Part shown: positions 42,626 through 52,809 of the stretch, piece by piece | How the letters are laid out: each line of letters begins with the position of its first letter | How positions within the stretch are numbered: position 1 is the first letter of the stretch | From: Amylostereum areolatum | Taxonomy: Eukaryota; Basidiomycota; Agaricomycetes; Russulales; Stereaceae | Assembly: GCA_012932865.1 (NCBI GenBank) | Contig: SAXG01000075.1 | Coordinates: 124,001 to 188,000, forward strand | DNA length: 64,000 nt | Direction of reading: 5' to 3' | Position numbers and translations under genes: made by a program | Notes under the pieces: generated by a model | Database searches by the model: none | Told to the model about the DNA's origin: nothing | What the model saw: the letters and a program-made list of their open reading frames with translations, nothing else

Positions 42626-43999
42626 ATGGACCCCGACATATCCCTGTTTCTCATGCAACCCGATCTCAACCCCCTTGGGCTCGAAAGCTACAATATAGAC
42701 GACGACGAGCAGCTACACGCGTTAACTGCGCTTGCTATCGTCTTGTATGGTGCGGAGCAGGCTCAAGAGGATCGGGTTCGGAAACGGCAGGTCAATCGGA
42801 CGTACCTTTGCCGTCCAGAACTGCTCCCGGACCCCCGCAAAAATACACCATGGCAGGTCCTCTATGCTAGCCAGAATGATCGAGCATTTATCACAACGAT
42901 GGGATTCAACACTTCCACATTTGGAAGCATTTTGGAGGGCGGGTTTGGATTGCTGTGGTATGAGAGGCCGATCCCACGGCCAGATCAAGGAGGGGAGGGT
43001 ATAGCACGACCGGATAGGAGGTCTTTGGATGCCGCAGGTGCGCTAGGATTGGTTCTACACTACCTCAACTCCACTATGTGCGAAATCAGCCTACAAGAAA
43101 TCTTCGCCCTCATTCCCACCACCGTCACCCACTACATCTCCTTCAGCCTCGACATCCTTCTCAAGACCTTGAAATGCATGGCTGAGACGAAGGTCCAGTG
43201 GCCTCATGGGGTCACCCAGTTCGAGGACCTCAGCACACTTGTTGTGGCGCGGCATTCTTGCCTTTGGGGCGCCTTCGCGACGGCAGATGGCCTGAACCTC
43301 CCCGTTCAGACGTCCGATGACCAAGATATCGAGAATGCGACATACAATGGCTGGTTGTCCGAGCACTTTGTCAGTTCGGTGCTTGCATTTGCGCCAACAG
43401 GTATGCCTTCTATTGAAAACTTCTCAGACCGTTATTGACCCTTTCTAGGCGTAATCATCTCTGCATCCCTTAACGCGCCAGGAAGCTGGCATGATTCCCG
43501 TGTTGCTCGGCCACTTTATGCAAAGCTCCTCAACAAGACTCCTCCCGGGTTTTATATCGTTACAGACACTGCCTTTCCACGAGGATCTAATGATATCCAA
43601 GGTCGCATTCAGGCTCCTCTAAAGGCAGGAGAGCGATTGCGAGGGACGAGGGCCGAGATTGTGGCACGTATGGAGCACGATCGTGATCTGCTTTCATATA
43701 GGCAGACAGCGGAATGGGGAATGCGCGCTCTTCAAGGGTCATTCGGACGTCTTTGCGTACCGCTCGAGATCAATCATGATCACCGTCGTGCCAACTTGCT
43801 CGAGACCTGTGTTCGCCTGCATAACTTGCGAACAGTTGCAGTTGGTATCAATCAGATACATTCCGTGTACACAGCTCATTGGTGCCCAGACTTCGAGCAG
43901 GAGCAGGTGTGGACGTCGTTCGAGAAGATGCTATTCTCAGATAAGCGTAAGAACGACCGGGTATCTCGCTTTCATACAGTTGCTCAGTACGATGATTAG
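42626..43999 (+). CDS. PIF/Harbinger-type DDE transposase (DDE_Tnp_4)
   Basis: Two exons (42626-43400 and 43449-43999; 48-nt GT-AG intron) encode 441 residues starting MDPDISLFLMQPDLNPLG. The N half has a helical DNA-binding-like region (GGFGLLWYERPIPRPDQG, LDAAGALGLVLHYLNSTMCE). The catalytic domain shows the first Asp in WGAFATADGLNLPVQ, the second in FYIVTDTAFPRG and the Glu in YRQTAEWGMRALQGSFGRL, followed by RANLLETCVRLHNLR. This D-D-E pattern with the RLHN motif is typical of PIF/Harbinger transposases. No lesion was found, so the enzyme may be functional. It converges with the DUF6818 gene. Confidence 0.85.
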
Positions 44000-44186
44000 T
44001 AGACTCAAAACCCTATATTTTGCTTGACAGATACCGTAGTTGATAGTCCAAGAAGTAGCAACGTGGTGCAGGTATTCATGTACGGGGTATAGCTATAGAT
44101 CATAGAAAGCTCGTAGCGAAGGAATGGATGACTCGTAGCATTTGTTGAAATTGTATGGACAGTTCGTAAGAGACATGTATGTATGA

Positions 44187-46164
44187 CTAGAAAGACTGTG
44201 TAAACAGAGCGTCAACTTCCATATCATCGGAAAGATCGAAAGATGACGTAGCATGGTACTGATGAACAGGCGTGGAATGTTTCACACTGGCAGAGCCTGA
44301 GGGCGACGATATTCTACGGCGCTTGGTAGGACGGTCCGATCTGGTAGACGGAGAGCTTGCTTGAGGCGCCAGACTAGGAGAGCGCCCACGCGGTGGGCTG
44401 TAGTGATCGTCATCCATATCTGGCCCTAGATATGTGGTGACGAAGCCGGGTGGGTACTCAACCTCCTTACGGATCTCCCTCCGGATAGGACTGCCATGAC
44501 CACGACGGGGCAGAGGGCTAGTACGTTCGTAGCGGTGCTCATATGAGGCAAAGCTACGGCGACGACGGTGTGACGGAGTATGAGGAACAGCATACTGCTG
44601 CATCTCCAGGCGGAGCTCGGCACGGTCACGAGCACGATTGGCATCCGCGAGCTGATTGCAAAGGCTGAGGGTTTCAGCCTGTGCGTCACGAAGCTGCTGA
44701 GCCATTGTGAGGAGCTGGAGATTTTGCGTGGAGCGGCTAGCACGCTCCTCATCCCGAGCACGCTGAATCTCGGGATCAAAGGCATGGGAAAGGCGACTGA
44801 TGATATTGAGTCCCTCTGAGGCCGCACCACGATGACGAGCACGAGCAGTGGGTGGAGGGTGATCGGATATGGCATCCGGTGCGTGGGCGATGGTAGCAGA
44901 AAGTCGGGGGGTAGAAGAGCGAGGGGGAGGAGCATTGTCGAAGTGATCACTCTGATCGTCTTCATCTTCAACGGGAGGGTGAACATCGAGATCATGGCCA
45001 TTTACAGGACCATCGAGCTCAGAATCATTGACATCACGGGTCCCCGCCTTGTTGCCAATCATTTCTTCAATCTCGTGCGCGCGTGAGATCTCCGGAGGGC
45101 ATACACCGGTCGGCTTCTTCTTCCTGGTCCACTGTAAAGTGCGATGAGTAATTAGATAGGAAGAAATAAACGACAAGGATGTACCTGCTTGTACTTTGTC
45201 TCGAGAGACTTGAGCGTGCGCTCGGGCCGACCGAGTTCGTGCACCTTTCTGTTGAAGGCCTTCGTGACACGTTGCCAGCCACGGTTGCCCAATGGGAGCT
45301 CTGCTTCGACACAGTCGAGGAGTAGGTGCGAGTCAACGGTCTTGTAGTTCCCGGATCCTTGAGGACGCCCTCGACGTGTTGGCCTGCGAACCAGATCATT
45401 GTCGGAATCGTCGGAGTCATCCGAAAGGTTATTGCGCTTGCGTTTCCCCATGCGCACCGGACCAAGATGATCTGCACACTGCTTTCCCTTATCAGCCAGT
45501 CGCGCATCGGTAGACCTGCCCTTGCACCGTGCGCCAGAAATCTTTTGCGCAGCAGGATGTCCAAGTGCCTCAGCAATTGTGGGTGGGTGGAGAAGATCAG
45601 TGTCGTTGTTCGACGTGGGAAGGGGGTTGGTGAGGGCCGGATCGACAGGGATGTCCTCCAGACGAACGTTGGACGACGAGGGAACACCTTCATAGATCGA
45701 TGGAGAAGGCAGACGGCGGGGGACTGGGTGCGAAGACTGGGCGTTGGGGTGGTATGTCGGATGAGGGGGATATGGAAGTGTGCGTGTGTGACCCTAAAAA
45801 GAGGATGAGAATATCGCACTCGAACCATGATCTCAAAGATATGTACCGTGAATGCTTCAGCCTGTGGTGCTTGTGGCCCTTGTGACATAGGATCGTGGAT
45901 GTGATGGAGAGCCTGGGCTTGATCTGGATAAGGGGAACGTAGAGGGTCTGATGGCACCTTCATAAAGGCAATGAGTGAGCGTGAATAAACTGGGGATAGG
46001 GTGGAACCCTACTGGACCAGCCGTGCGAGGAAGTTGCCAGTGAACAGCGGGAGGAGCGGAGCCGGAGTTTGCTTGAGAGCCGTGGCGAGGGTGATCAGGG
46101 CGATTGGTGAGGTGGAGGAGATGTGAGAGGGGAGGGAGGGGGGGGCGACTGGGATCCCGATCCA
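44187..46164 (-). CDS. DUF6818 / Myb-SANT-like protein of the PIF element
   Basis: Start ATG 46164 (MDRDPSRPPLPPLSHLL). Probable introns follow LPRTAGP, QAEAFT and KSLETKYKQ. The conserved block is GNYKTVDSHLLLDCVEAELP, GNRGWQRVTKAFNRKVHELG and PERTLKSLETKYKQ, then WTRKKKPTGVCPPEISRAHE. This is the SANT-like DUF6818 fold, thought to bind DNA. It is followed by an acidic linker, a coiled-coil-like stretch (QQLRDAQAETLSLCNQLADA) and a basic, serine-rich tail (TKRRRISSP). PIF/Harbinger transposases use such a partner for DNA binding or nuclear entry. Apparently intact. Confidence 0.75.
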
Positions 46165-46199
46165 TGGAAGAGTGCAAGAACTTAGAGATAAGGAATGTG

Positions 46200-46860
46200 G
46201 TGAAAGCTACGGAAAGGTAAGAAGAAGAAAAGAGAATGCAGAATCAGGCTTACTGCTGGGCCCCTTTATAGCTTCAATAGCGTGGCAAGACCACCGCCGC
46301 ATTGCAGTGGCAACACGCTGACTTGAACGTAATTGTGCACACTATGAACCATGAGGCCCGGCCTAGTTTGATCTAGCCCGGTCGAGAGAGATAACTTGAC
46401 ACGTTGAAAGCAGCAGCGAGGTGATATGACACACGAATGGTTAGACGTTGGAAACAGGCAGCAGCGCGATGGTTTGATGGTGGGACAGAGGAGGACGACG
46501 CAGAAAATTGTCGCACCCGCAATCTCAACATTGTATGATGTAAGCAGACGGGGGATGGCGCGCCGTCGGGGCGGGGAGATCTGGAGAGATGAGTTGCCTA
46601 AAATGGTTTATTCCATGCTTCCGAAATCTAGAAAGGGGTCCCCCCCCCCTCTTCCAGATGTTCATCTAGTACGAGGGTCTGAGCTGAGAATGTAACTCAC
46701 TCGCGTCGCGTCCACCGTCGGCACCTCGGCAGCAGGGTCCAAATATGTTTACAAAATAAGATTCTCGAATAAAACAGCCTACGGGAAGTCACCCAATGGC
46801 TCGTTTGTTGAGCCCCCTTTTCTAAGAAAGGAGGTCGAGTAAATATATGTACATTTGGTA
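46200..46860. other. Right flank of the PIF/Harbinger-like element
   Basis: No gene. GGGCCCCTTTATAGC at about 46259 and the repeat partner at 46772-46809 are the only structures noticed. Confidence 0.4.
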
Positions 46861-46899
46861 ACGGTTGTATCAAGTATCTACGGGGACGCGGCTGGGGCC

Positions 46900-47760
46900 C
46901 AGTCGTGGCCATGTCGTCAAGACAGCGACGAACTGGGGCGTCGTCGTGGTTGCATCATTGGAACGGTTACGAGCTGGGGCACAGTCGTAATCTGTTGTTT
47001 AGCGACGTCCTTCCTATTAAGGCAACAGGAAATGGAATACCTTGATCGAGTTGTAACAGTTATAGATTGTAGAGCTTGCAGGAGTGCGGAAAATCCGGTG
47101 AGTGATATCTGCAACGCGTGCTCTGCCTAACCGCAGGAAAAGTAGGGCTTGAAGTTCTTCTTCTTCCTGGAAGCCTTTAGGATGGTACGTTCCCTCTGCT
47201 GCTCTCTTGACCAGATCTAACATCCCATGAATTCCCATCCGGCACTTAAATCCCCCATGAAGAACACAATCAATACGAGGGATCCTCTCGCTTGACAACA
47301 CGAGGAGCATCTGCTTGTAATCCTCCAGCTTTCCCTCACGCCCTACAAGTTTCCATGCATCACTAAGGTGACGGACACTCAAGTGGCTTATCATCTTCGC
47401 TTTTCAACGGGTGATCTGTGCAAGACCACCAAAGCTGTGGAATTCCAAAGGTGAGTTTTCATGTACGCCGTCTTTGATATGCTTCACAATATTTGACAGG
47501 TTGGTATTTGTTTTCAGTGAGGTACATGCCGTGCACACTGTGCGGTTGCTGACTGGACCAGAACAGGAATGAGCGCGTAGGACCATTGTGCCATTGCGCG
47601 TTTCGTAGTCCTACAGAAGCGATATCTTATTGTGTAGAGCAAAGGGGTATGCAGAGTGGGGAGTCTGACCATCAAGAAATATGAGTGCATATCTACGACA
47701 TGCAGTGACTGTCTTGATTTAGGTGACATCTTCATCGGCAGATTGTCTAGCAATATGAGG
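46900..47760 (-). pseudogene. Giant gene, N-terminal-half piece
   Basis: Minus-strand frames: VLRAHSCSGPVSNRTVCTAC, HENSPLEFHSFGGLAQITR, ISHLSVRHLSDAWKLVGREG, YKQMLLVLSSERIPRIDCVL, HGMLDLVKRAAEGTYHPKGF, LQALLFLRLGRARVADITHR, then QQITTVPQLVTVP near 46960. The VLRAHSCSG..C.AC and ALAS..VPR.. and YRPKGY..ED..L..L..RLGG.R patterns are those of the same multicopy family as the pieces at 41898 and 36898. The cysteine pairs suggest a zinc site. Confidence 0.65.
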
Positions 47761-47879
47761 ATGGGGGGACTTGTGGCAAGACAGCTTCAGATGGGGTGGA
47801 GGGTTCTCCAGGGGTCCGTGGGATGAGCTAGCTGCCATCCCTGACCTGTGTATTGTGGTGAGCTATCGTAACACCACTC

Positions 47880-48505
47880 ATGTCAGACCCATAGCTGACA
47901 ATAACACTCCAATCTTGCCTTCCAGCAGGCTGCCATCAACACCATAACGGACAATGAAATGCTTGATGTATCAGTGAAGGCTGTCGACCCCTTTCTCTCC
48001 TCGGCGCACAAGTTTGGCCACATCTTCTAATATCGCACAATACTCAAGCAAGCAGTTCAATGGAGGATCAAGCATCTCCTAGGCTTCATCATCTTTGATT
48101 TCCAGCGATGGTAGGACTGCAAACTCGGCGATACAATCTGAGTCCATGGCCATAGGAACCGTTTGTGGTGTGGTAAGCTCTTGGCTGCGGCTGCAATCCT
48201 TTCGAGAAGGACTTGTGCATACTAACACACTGGCTTTCTTTGCGCAGTGGTGGAATGTGATGTAGATTCCGTGGTGAGTGTGGGCTGGATAGGAGGTGTG
48301 GGAGGTGTGGTTGGACATGTGCGGGAGCTGCTGGCTATGATAGGGGTAGGTGCAGTGACTGTCGATGGGACTGGAGTAGGCCATTTGGGTGTAAACCACG
48401 ATGAAAGGGTGTGTTGTATCTATTTCAAACGAGGTTTCTTCTTGTTTCTATCTTGTGTTGCCTTGCACTTATTGCTGCCCTCGTGCTGTAGCCTGAAGTT
48501 GTTCA
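47880..48505 (-). pseudogene. Giant gene, linker and early conserved piece
   Basis: Minus-strand: MNNFRLQHEGSNKCKATQDR, KKKPRLK, a proline/threonine-rich stretch (TPIIASSSRTCPTTPPTPPI), later AEFAVLPSLEIKDDEA, TAG, EMLDPPLNCLLEYCAILEDV, AKLVRRGEKGVDSLH, TGA, YIKHFIVRYGVDGSLLEGKI and GVLLSAMGL. The LDP.LN..L.Y....E....VRRG..G...F..YI.HF block fits the same family. Stops fit CAG-to-TAG and CGA-to-TGA. Confidence 0.55.
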
Positions 48506-48977
48506 TGTTGAAGATAGTAATGCGGACGATCTCTAGCTTCAACTACATTATGTAATATGTGACGGAAAGGAACGGAAGGTTCTGGGAAGAACCAGAACAA
48601 TATGGAATCGGCTATGTGAGGCTGTGTGGAGCATGTGATTCTTACTGTACGCTTTCACATGAAAGCTGTGGTGGATGACTGAGTGCACTCTTGGCACTGA
48701 TTAATTATGCTACACTATGGCACCACTTTCTTATGGCTTTTATGATTGGCTCTTATAGCACAGCGGTTTGGGTATATAAGGCTCTCGTATTTTGTCCTGC
48801 CTCCTTACTCGAAGTATCCCTTCGACTGAGGTGAGCAATCCTTTATACCTTCTACCTATTTCTCTTTGGCTTACATACCTTACTATAGCGTCTCACTGAC
48901 TTGGATAAGGTATAATATATAACTCGAAGTATCCCTTCGACTGAGTGTCTCACTGACTTGGATAAGTCTGTTCAACA
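48506..48977 (+). mobile_element. Solo LTR (472 bp) with 5-bp target duplication GTTCA
   Basis: Begins TGTTGAAGATAG and ends GTCTGTTCAACA, with 7-bp inverted termini TGTTGAA/TTCAACA. GTTCA flanks both sides (48501-48505 and 48978-48982). TATA box TATATAAGG at about 48773. Internal CTCGAAGTATCCCTTCGACTGAG occurs twice (about 48815 and 48921). It splits a zinc-finger reading frame of the giant gene. Confidence 0.85.
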
Positions 48978-49075
48978 GTTCAGACCACCATTTCCGACGC
49001 GTATCTGTTCTCCGCAATGTGGGCACTGCACAGCATCATCTTTGACGACTGATTCTAGTTCTTGATTCTGAATGT
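48978..49075 (-). pseudogene. Giant gene, N-terminal zinc-finger exon, first half
   Basis: Reads IHIQNQELESVVKDDAVQCP, HCGEQIRVGNGGLN up to the LTR; beyond the LTR the second half is NNFRLQHEGSNKC. The CPxC..I..G.GGL.N...H...S..C pattern is a BED-like finger that starts proteins of this family. Confidence 0.6.
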
Positions 49076-49079
49076 GAAT

Positions 49080-49800
49080 AGAGGAGAGATATAAGATGTG
49101 AAGGGTTACACACTTTGGGGCTCCATTGCAGGCTTTTCGGAGAGGCTTCAGAATGTTTTTGTGCTCTCATACACTACTCTTATCATTATTGTATCATAAT
49201 CTACCATATTTAGGCATAAAATACGCAAATTTTTCGAGGCTCCTTTTTCTCGGTAACCCAACCCTTAACTAGACTAACTAGGTAACCTCATGTCACGGGA
49301 TCCAGGTCCGAGAGGCCCTTGGTGGCCAGGTGCAATGCCCTGCCAATTCAAACTCCGACGCGTGCAGGCGCGTCAAGGTGGGAGGCGCCTCGTAAACGGC
49401 ACAGTATATCTGGCTTTCCACAGTCACATATAAAATAGGTAGAGAAGATGTAAAATAATGTAAAATCGAATGCTACAGTTCTCCGGCTTTTTAATGAAGG
49501 AAAAGTGCTGATCAGGTGTAGATCAAGTGTAGATCAAACCTTTAGTGCAATATTTTTGTAGATCTAATGCCGGAGAAATGTAGATATGCATACAAACAGT
49601 CTATAGGGGCTCTGGTTTGGGTACAAAAGGCCCAGGGGGTGCTCAGATATGGCCCCGTGCATAGAGGGGTCCGGGGGCGTGAGACGAGGCCGTGTGATTA
49701 CGTAAAGTGTGTCGAACAATCAATGGAGCGCGTCGAGCAGTCAAGAAAGACGTGTCTCCTCCTCCCACTCACGCATTTCTTCCCTTCCACTCCTTCCACT
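49080..49800. other. Intergenic stretch without recognised gene
   Basis: AT-rich to 49260, then mixed sequence. GATCAGGTGTAGATCAAGTG repeats near 49510-49540. No ORF with recognisable motifs. Confidence 0.4.
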
Positions 49801-49805
49801 CTCCC

Positions 49806-50088
49806 ATATCTATGGCCTATGACCCTCAAACGAGCCCAAAGCTCTCAATGGATTGCTGCATCGGCAAAAGGTGCGGCAGCATGCAGGAAGAAAGCCAACT
49901 TGGAGCCGGCCTCACAGGCAGACGACATGGCCACCCCTTTGCCGCTGTTGAGGCGTATAACCTCAATCCGGCTGCATCTACAGCTGTCAAGCATACATTA
50001 ACTGACCCGTTCGCCTTAATTTTGCCTCAATACGACATGGAAACAGACTCAGAGTACGAGGAGGAGGACAGTTGTTTAGATCCTAATT
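49806..50088 (+). pseudogene. Small hypothetical ORF interrupted by element C
   Basis: An open frame (MAYDPQTSPKLSMDCCIGKR, AYNLNPAASTAVKHTLTDPF, YDMETDSEYEEEDSCLDPN) runs into the element C LTR at 50089. Across the element the frame would continue YYISLF for a while. Whether this was ever a gene is unclear. Confidence 0.3.
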
Positions 50089-50462
50089 GTCACGGATTGC
50101 CTCAATCCTTTCCCTTTTTGTTACATCGCGTTCAGTCACATGATTACATTTCCCATCACATGATGTCGTCAGCCTGACTCCTCTTATCTTTCCATCTATG
50201 ACATCATCGCTCCGGACCACGTCCTCCCCCTTCCTTTTCCTTATTGTTCTCTCCCGCTCGCACCATTCTCGCATCATCGATCCTGTACATATATAAGGCT
50301 CTCCTCTGTGTCCCTTTTCCTGAGATCGTCCTCTTCGTTCCCCACATATGACGTACTGCTTCGGCCCTACGCCTGGACTTGGACCCTCTCCTGTCAATCC
50401 ATCCTCTTTTCTCTCTTTGGGTGACTTGGGTGATCTGCCAGTCGCTGGACCGATCCCTAACA
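50089..50462 (+). repeat. 5' LTR of element C
   Basis: 374 bp; TATA box ACATATATAAGG at about 50286; transcript-start region AGATCGTCCT near 50324. Confidence 0.9.
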
Positions 50463-50474
50463 CTAGGACGATCT
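50463..50474 (+). promoter_or_regulatory. Self-priming primer-binding site of element C
   Basis: CTAGGACGATCT just after the LTR. AGGACGATCT is the reverse complement of AGATCGTCCT, found in the LTR about 30 bp after the TATA box. Confidence 0.65.
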
Positions 50475-50519
50475 TCCCCACACCCACTTCACCACATCCC
50501 TTGCCGTCTTTACGACGTT

Positions 50520-51071
50520 AAATCCCCCATCCTGGAACCACTCGATCAACCGATCTTCATCGCATTCAACCTCCAAACCTTCAACTCCAACCGCGACACT
50601 CCCTTCCCTTGGCCTCGAGAAGACGCCGTCACTGTCGATCGCCTACACGCCCTCGAGCTCCTCTGCAAAGAGCACACCTGGAAAGTCCACGGTGTCAACT
50701 GCCGCATTTACGAGTGGCGCTGGAACCACGGTCACGGTAGGCAGACGATCGTCTGCCTCTACGCTCGCGTTGTTGTGCGCTTCCATATAGATTAGAACCG
50801 CTTCGAGTTTTCCATCCATTCCCCCACCTGGCATACCTGTTCCAACACCCATCTGCCACCATCACTCGTCCATCAAAGCCTCCCCACCGTCTATAACTTT
50901 GCCCTCCCTACGCCCGAATCTACTCCGCCACCACCACTCCGTCGAACGATCACCAGCCGCAAGGAGCTGCAACAGCGTCGCCATCAGCACAAGATCCGCC
51001 AGGCTCTCAAGGCCTCCTACCTCACTGCTCGCCTCTTAGGCCATCGCCCCATCGTGGCGGACTTTTTCTAG
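50520..51071 (+). pseudogene. Element C leader ORF, one stop
   Basis: Reads PIFIAFNLQTFNSNRDTPFP, ALELLCKEHTWKVHGVNCRI, YARVVVRFHID, TAG (50793-50795), NRFEFSIHSPTWHTCSNTHL, LLGHRPIVADFF. It parallels the intact element B leader ORF; position and length agree. Confidence 0.6.
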
Positions 51072-51751
51072 ATACCACCATCGCTTCCGAATCCTCCCCC
51101 CATGCCACCACTCCAGACTTCCCTCTCGGCTTCACTCGTGGAGCTAACCCAGGCGAGTACTATGCCCTCACCCTCGGTGGACGATGAACCGTACATTGGA
51201 CACACGACAACGGAGTCACTGCCCAGTGGTACTTCAACGACGAGGAAGGTTTCCCTTACGTCGAACAGACTGATATCGACGTTGCGGCGCAGGAGCACGA
51301 CCGTATCTATAACCCCCAGACCCCCAAACGAGAAGAAGTCGCCACTGCTCCTCAAGAAGAAGGCTCCCCTCCACCTCTACCGCAACAAGACCAGCCTTGG
51401 TCTGTTCCCCTTGGTATCAGATTCAACGAGCGTACAAAGAAGTGGTACGCCTACAAGAAGAACAGACGCGCAGTCGTAGAGTGGTATCCCAGCTTCTATG
51501 ACGCAGACATTGATTGTTGGACCTGGGCCACAGGTGAGAAACCATTCCTCTTAGACGAAGAACTCAAGGTCGCTGCAGAAGCATTCTACAGGATCACTCT
51601 TGCACACAATGAACGTGTCGCGTCCCTCCGCAATGCACTCACAGTTCCCCTACCCCCCTCTACCCCAGGCTCTCCAGCCGTTCAAAGTCCCCATCAGTCC
51701 CCTGCAGTCCCTGTTAACCCTCTTCCCCCATTTCAACCGCCCGCAACCACC

Positions 51752-52786
51752 ATGTCTCAACCAGCCTCGACCACCCCCACCCCCTCCACCGGAGAGATAG
51801 GCGTTAAGCCTAAGCCATTCACCGGCGATTGCAAAGAGTTGCGTCGCTTCAAAAACGCCGTCCGCATGTTCCTTAGGGAAAACAGCAAGAAGTACGCAAG
51901 CGACGATGACCAGATACAGCTGATGCTTTCCCTGATGGAAGGCTCAGTTGCCGGCGTATGGGCAGAGCTGCGCCAGGAGGAGATCCTCGATGCTGAGGAT
52001 AACAAGCCAGCGGGTACGACCACTCGTACGAAGTGGCTCACCCTCAAGGAGGTCCTCGCCCAGTTCGACAAGGACTTCAAGCAGTTTGACGAGACCATCA
52101 CCTCTCAGAATGCCCTTGCAGACCTCAGGCAGGGCGACCGCCCCGTGCAGCAGTACATCACTGAATTCAAGTCCCTCCTCCCACGCTCAGGATTCCAAGG
52201 CGAGTCCGCTCTCTACTTCTTCAAAGAAGGATTGAACAGTGGCCTTCGCAAGGAATGCGAGAGGACTTGGCCGCTCCCTACCACTATTGACGACTGGAAG
52301 GTTCGTGCATGTGCGCTCAATGAAGCCTTTCTCCGCAACCGCCGGCTTGCATTGCCTGCAGACAGGAAGCAGAAGACCTCGTCATCGACCACTAGCGCAC
52401 GACCCTCATCCTCCACCAGCAGTGAACCGCGTGTTGGAGCAGTCAGCACCCAAGGAGGGCGTCCAGGACGTCTCACTGATGCTGAGCGCGAGCGCCTGCG
52501 CAAGGAAGGTGGTTGTTTCCTCTGTCGCCAACCAGGTCACATGCTGCGCGACTGCCCGAACAAGGACTCGAGCAGTGGAAGACGTGTAGGAGCGTTGGAA
52601 ACTGACTCAAACTCAGGAGTACCCTCCGCGCATGCCCCCTCGTCCCCTCAAGTGGCAACAACCTCAAATGCAGATCCATTCAAGGAGATGTCGGTCCTGA
52701 TCAACAAGATGAAGAAGTTGGGCAAGGAGGAGCGTGAGGAGGCCGCGGCGATGTTGAAGGATCTCGCTGGCGGCTTGGATTTTTAG
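51752..52786 (+). CDS. Element C Gag (344 aa) with CCHC knuckle
   Basis: Open from MSQPASTTPTPSTGEIGVKP, through KPFTGDCKELRRFKNAVRMF, LMLSLMEGSVAGVWAELRQE, QYITEFKSLLPRSGFQGESA and LYFFKEGLNSGLRKECERTW, to the knuckle CFLCRQPGHMLRDC and the end GGLDF-TAG. This is a full-length capsid/nucleocapsid protein without lesions, which would package element RNA. Pol follows in another frame after a short gap, with a start-like MTSSNH at about 52831. A weaker upstream frame (51102-51700) continues the leader. Confidence 0.8.
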   Translation: MSQPASTTPTPSTGEIGVKPKPFTGDCKELRRFKNAVRMFLRENSKKYASDDDQIQLMLSLMEGSVAGVWAELRQEEILDAEDNKPAGTTTRTKWLTLKEVLAQFDKDFKQFDETITSQNALADLRQGDRPVQQYITEFKSLLPRSGFQGESALYFFKEGLNSGLRKECERTWPLPTTIDDWKVRACALNEAFLRNRRLALPADRKQKTSSSTTSARPSSSTSSEPRVGAVSTQGGRPGRLTDAERERLRKEGGCFLCRQPGHMLRDCPNKDSSSGRRVGALETDSNSGVPSAHAPSSPQVATTSNADPFKEMSVLINKMKKLGKEEREEAAAMLKDLAGGLDF

Positions 52787-52809
52787 AACACCCCCCAGTC
52801 GCGTCGTCT

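Larger units (their letters stand above)
42345..46810. mobile_element. PIF/Harbinger-like element (approximate borders)
   Basis: Holds a DDE transposase gene and a convergent DUF6818 (Myb/SANT-like) gene, the two-gene layout of PIF/Harbinger elements. Candidate terminal repeats: AACGAGC..GGATGACTTCCCGTAG on the left and, reverse-complemented, AACGAGC..GGGTGACTTCCCGTAG on the right. It lies between two collinear pieces of the giant decayed gene, proving insertion, but the exact ends and the 3-bp TSD were not fixed. Confidence 0.65.

Noticed and set aside
45067..45963. 298-codon minus-strand ORF overlapping the DUF6818 gene
   Set aside because: A mosaic of introns and other-frame exon sequence; the spliced DUF6818 model explains the region better.
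49245..49275. Telomere-like TAACCC motif
   Set aside because: Only about one and a half units (TAACCCAACCC) occur; no array.
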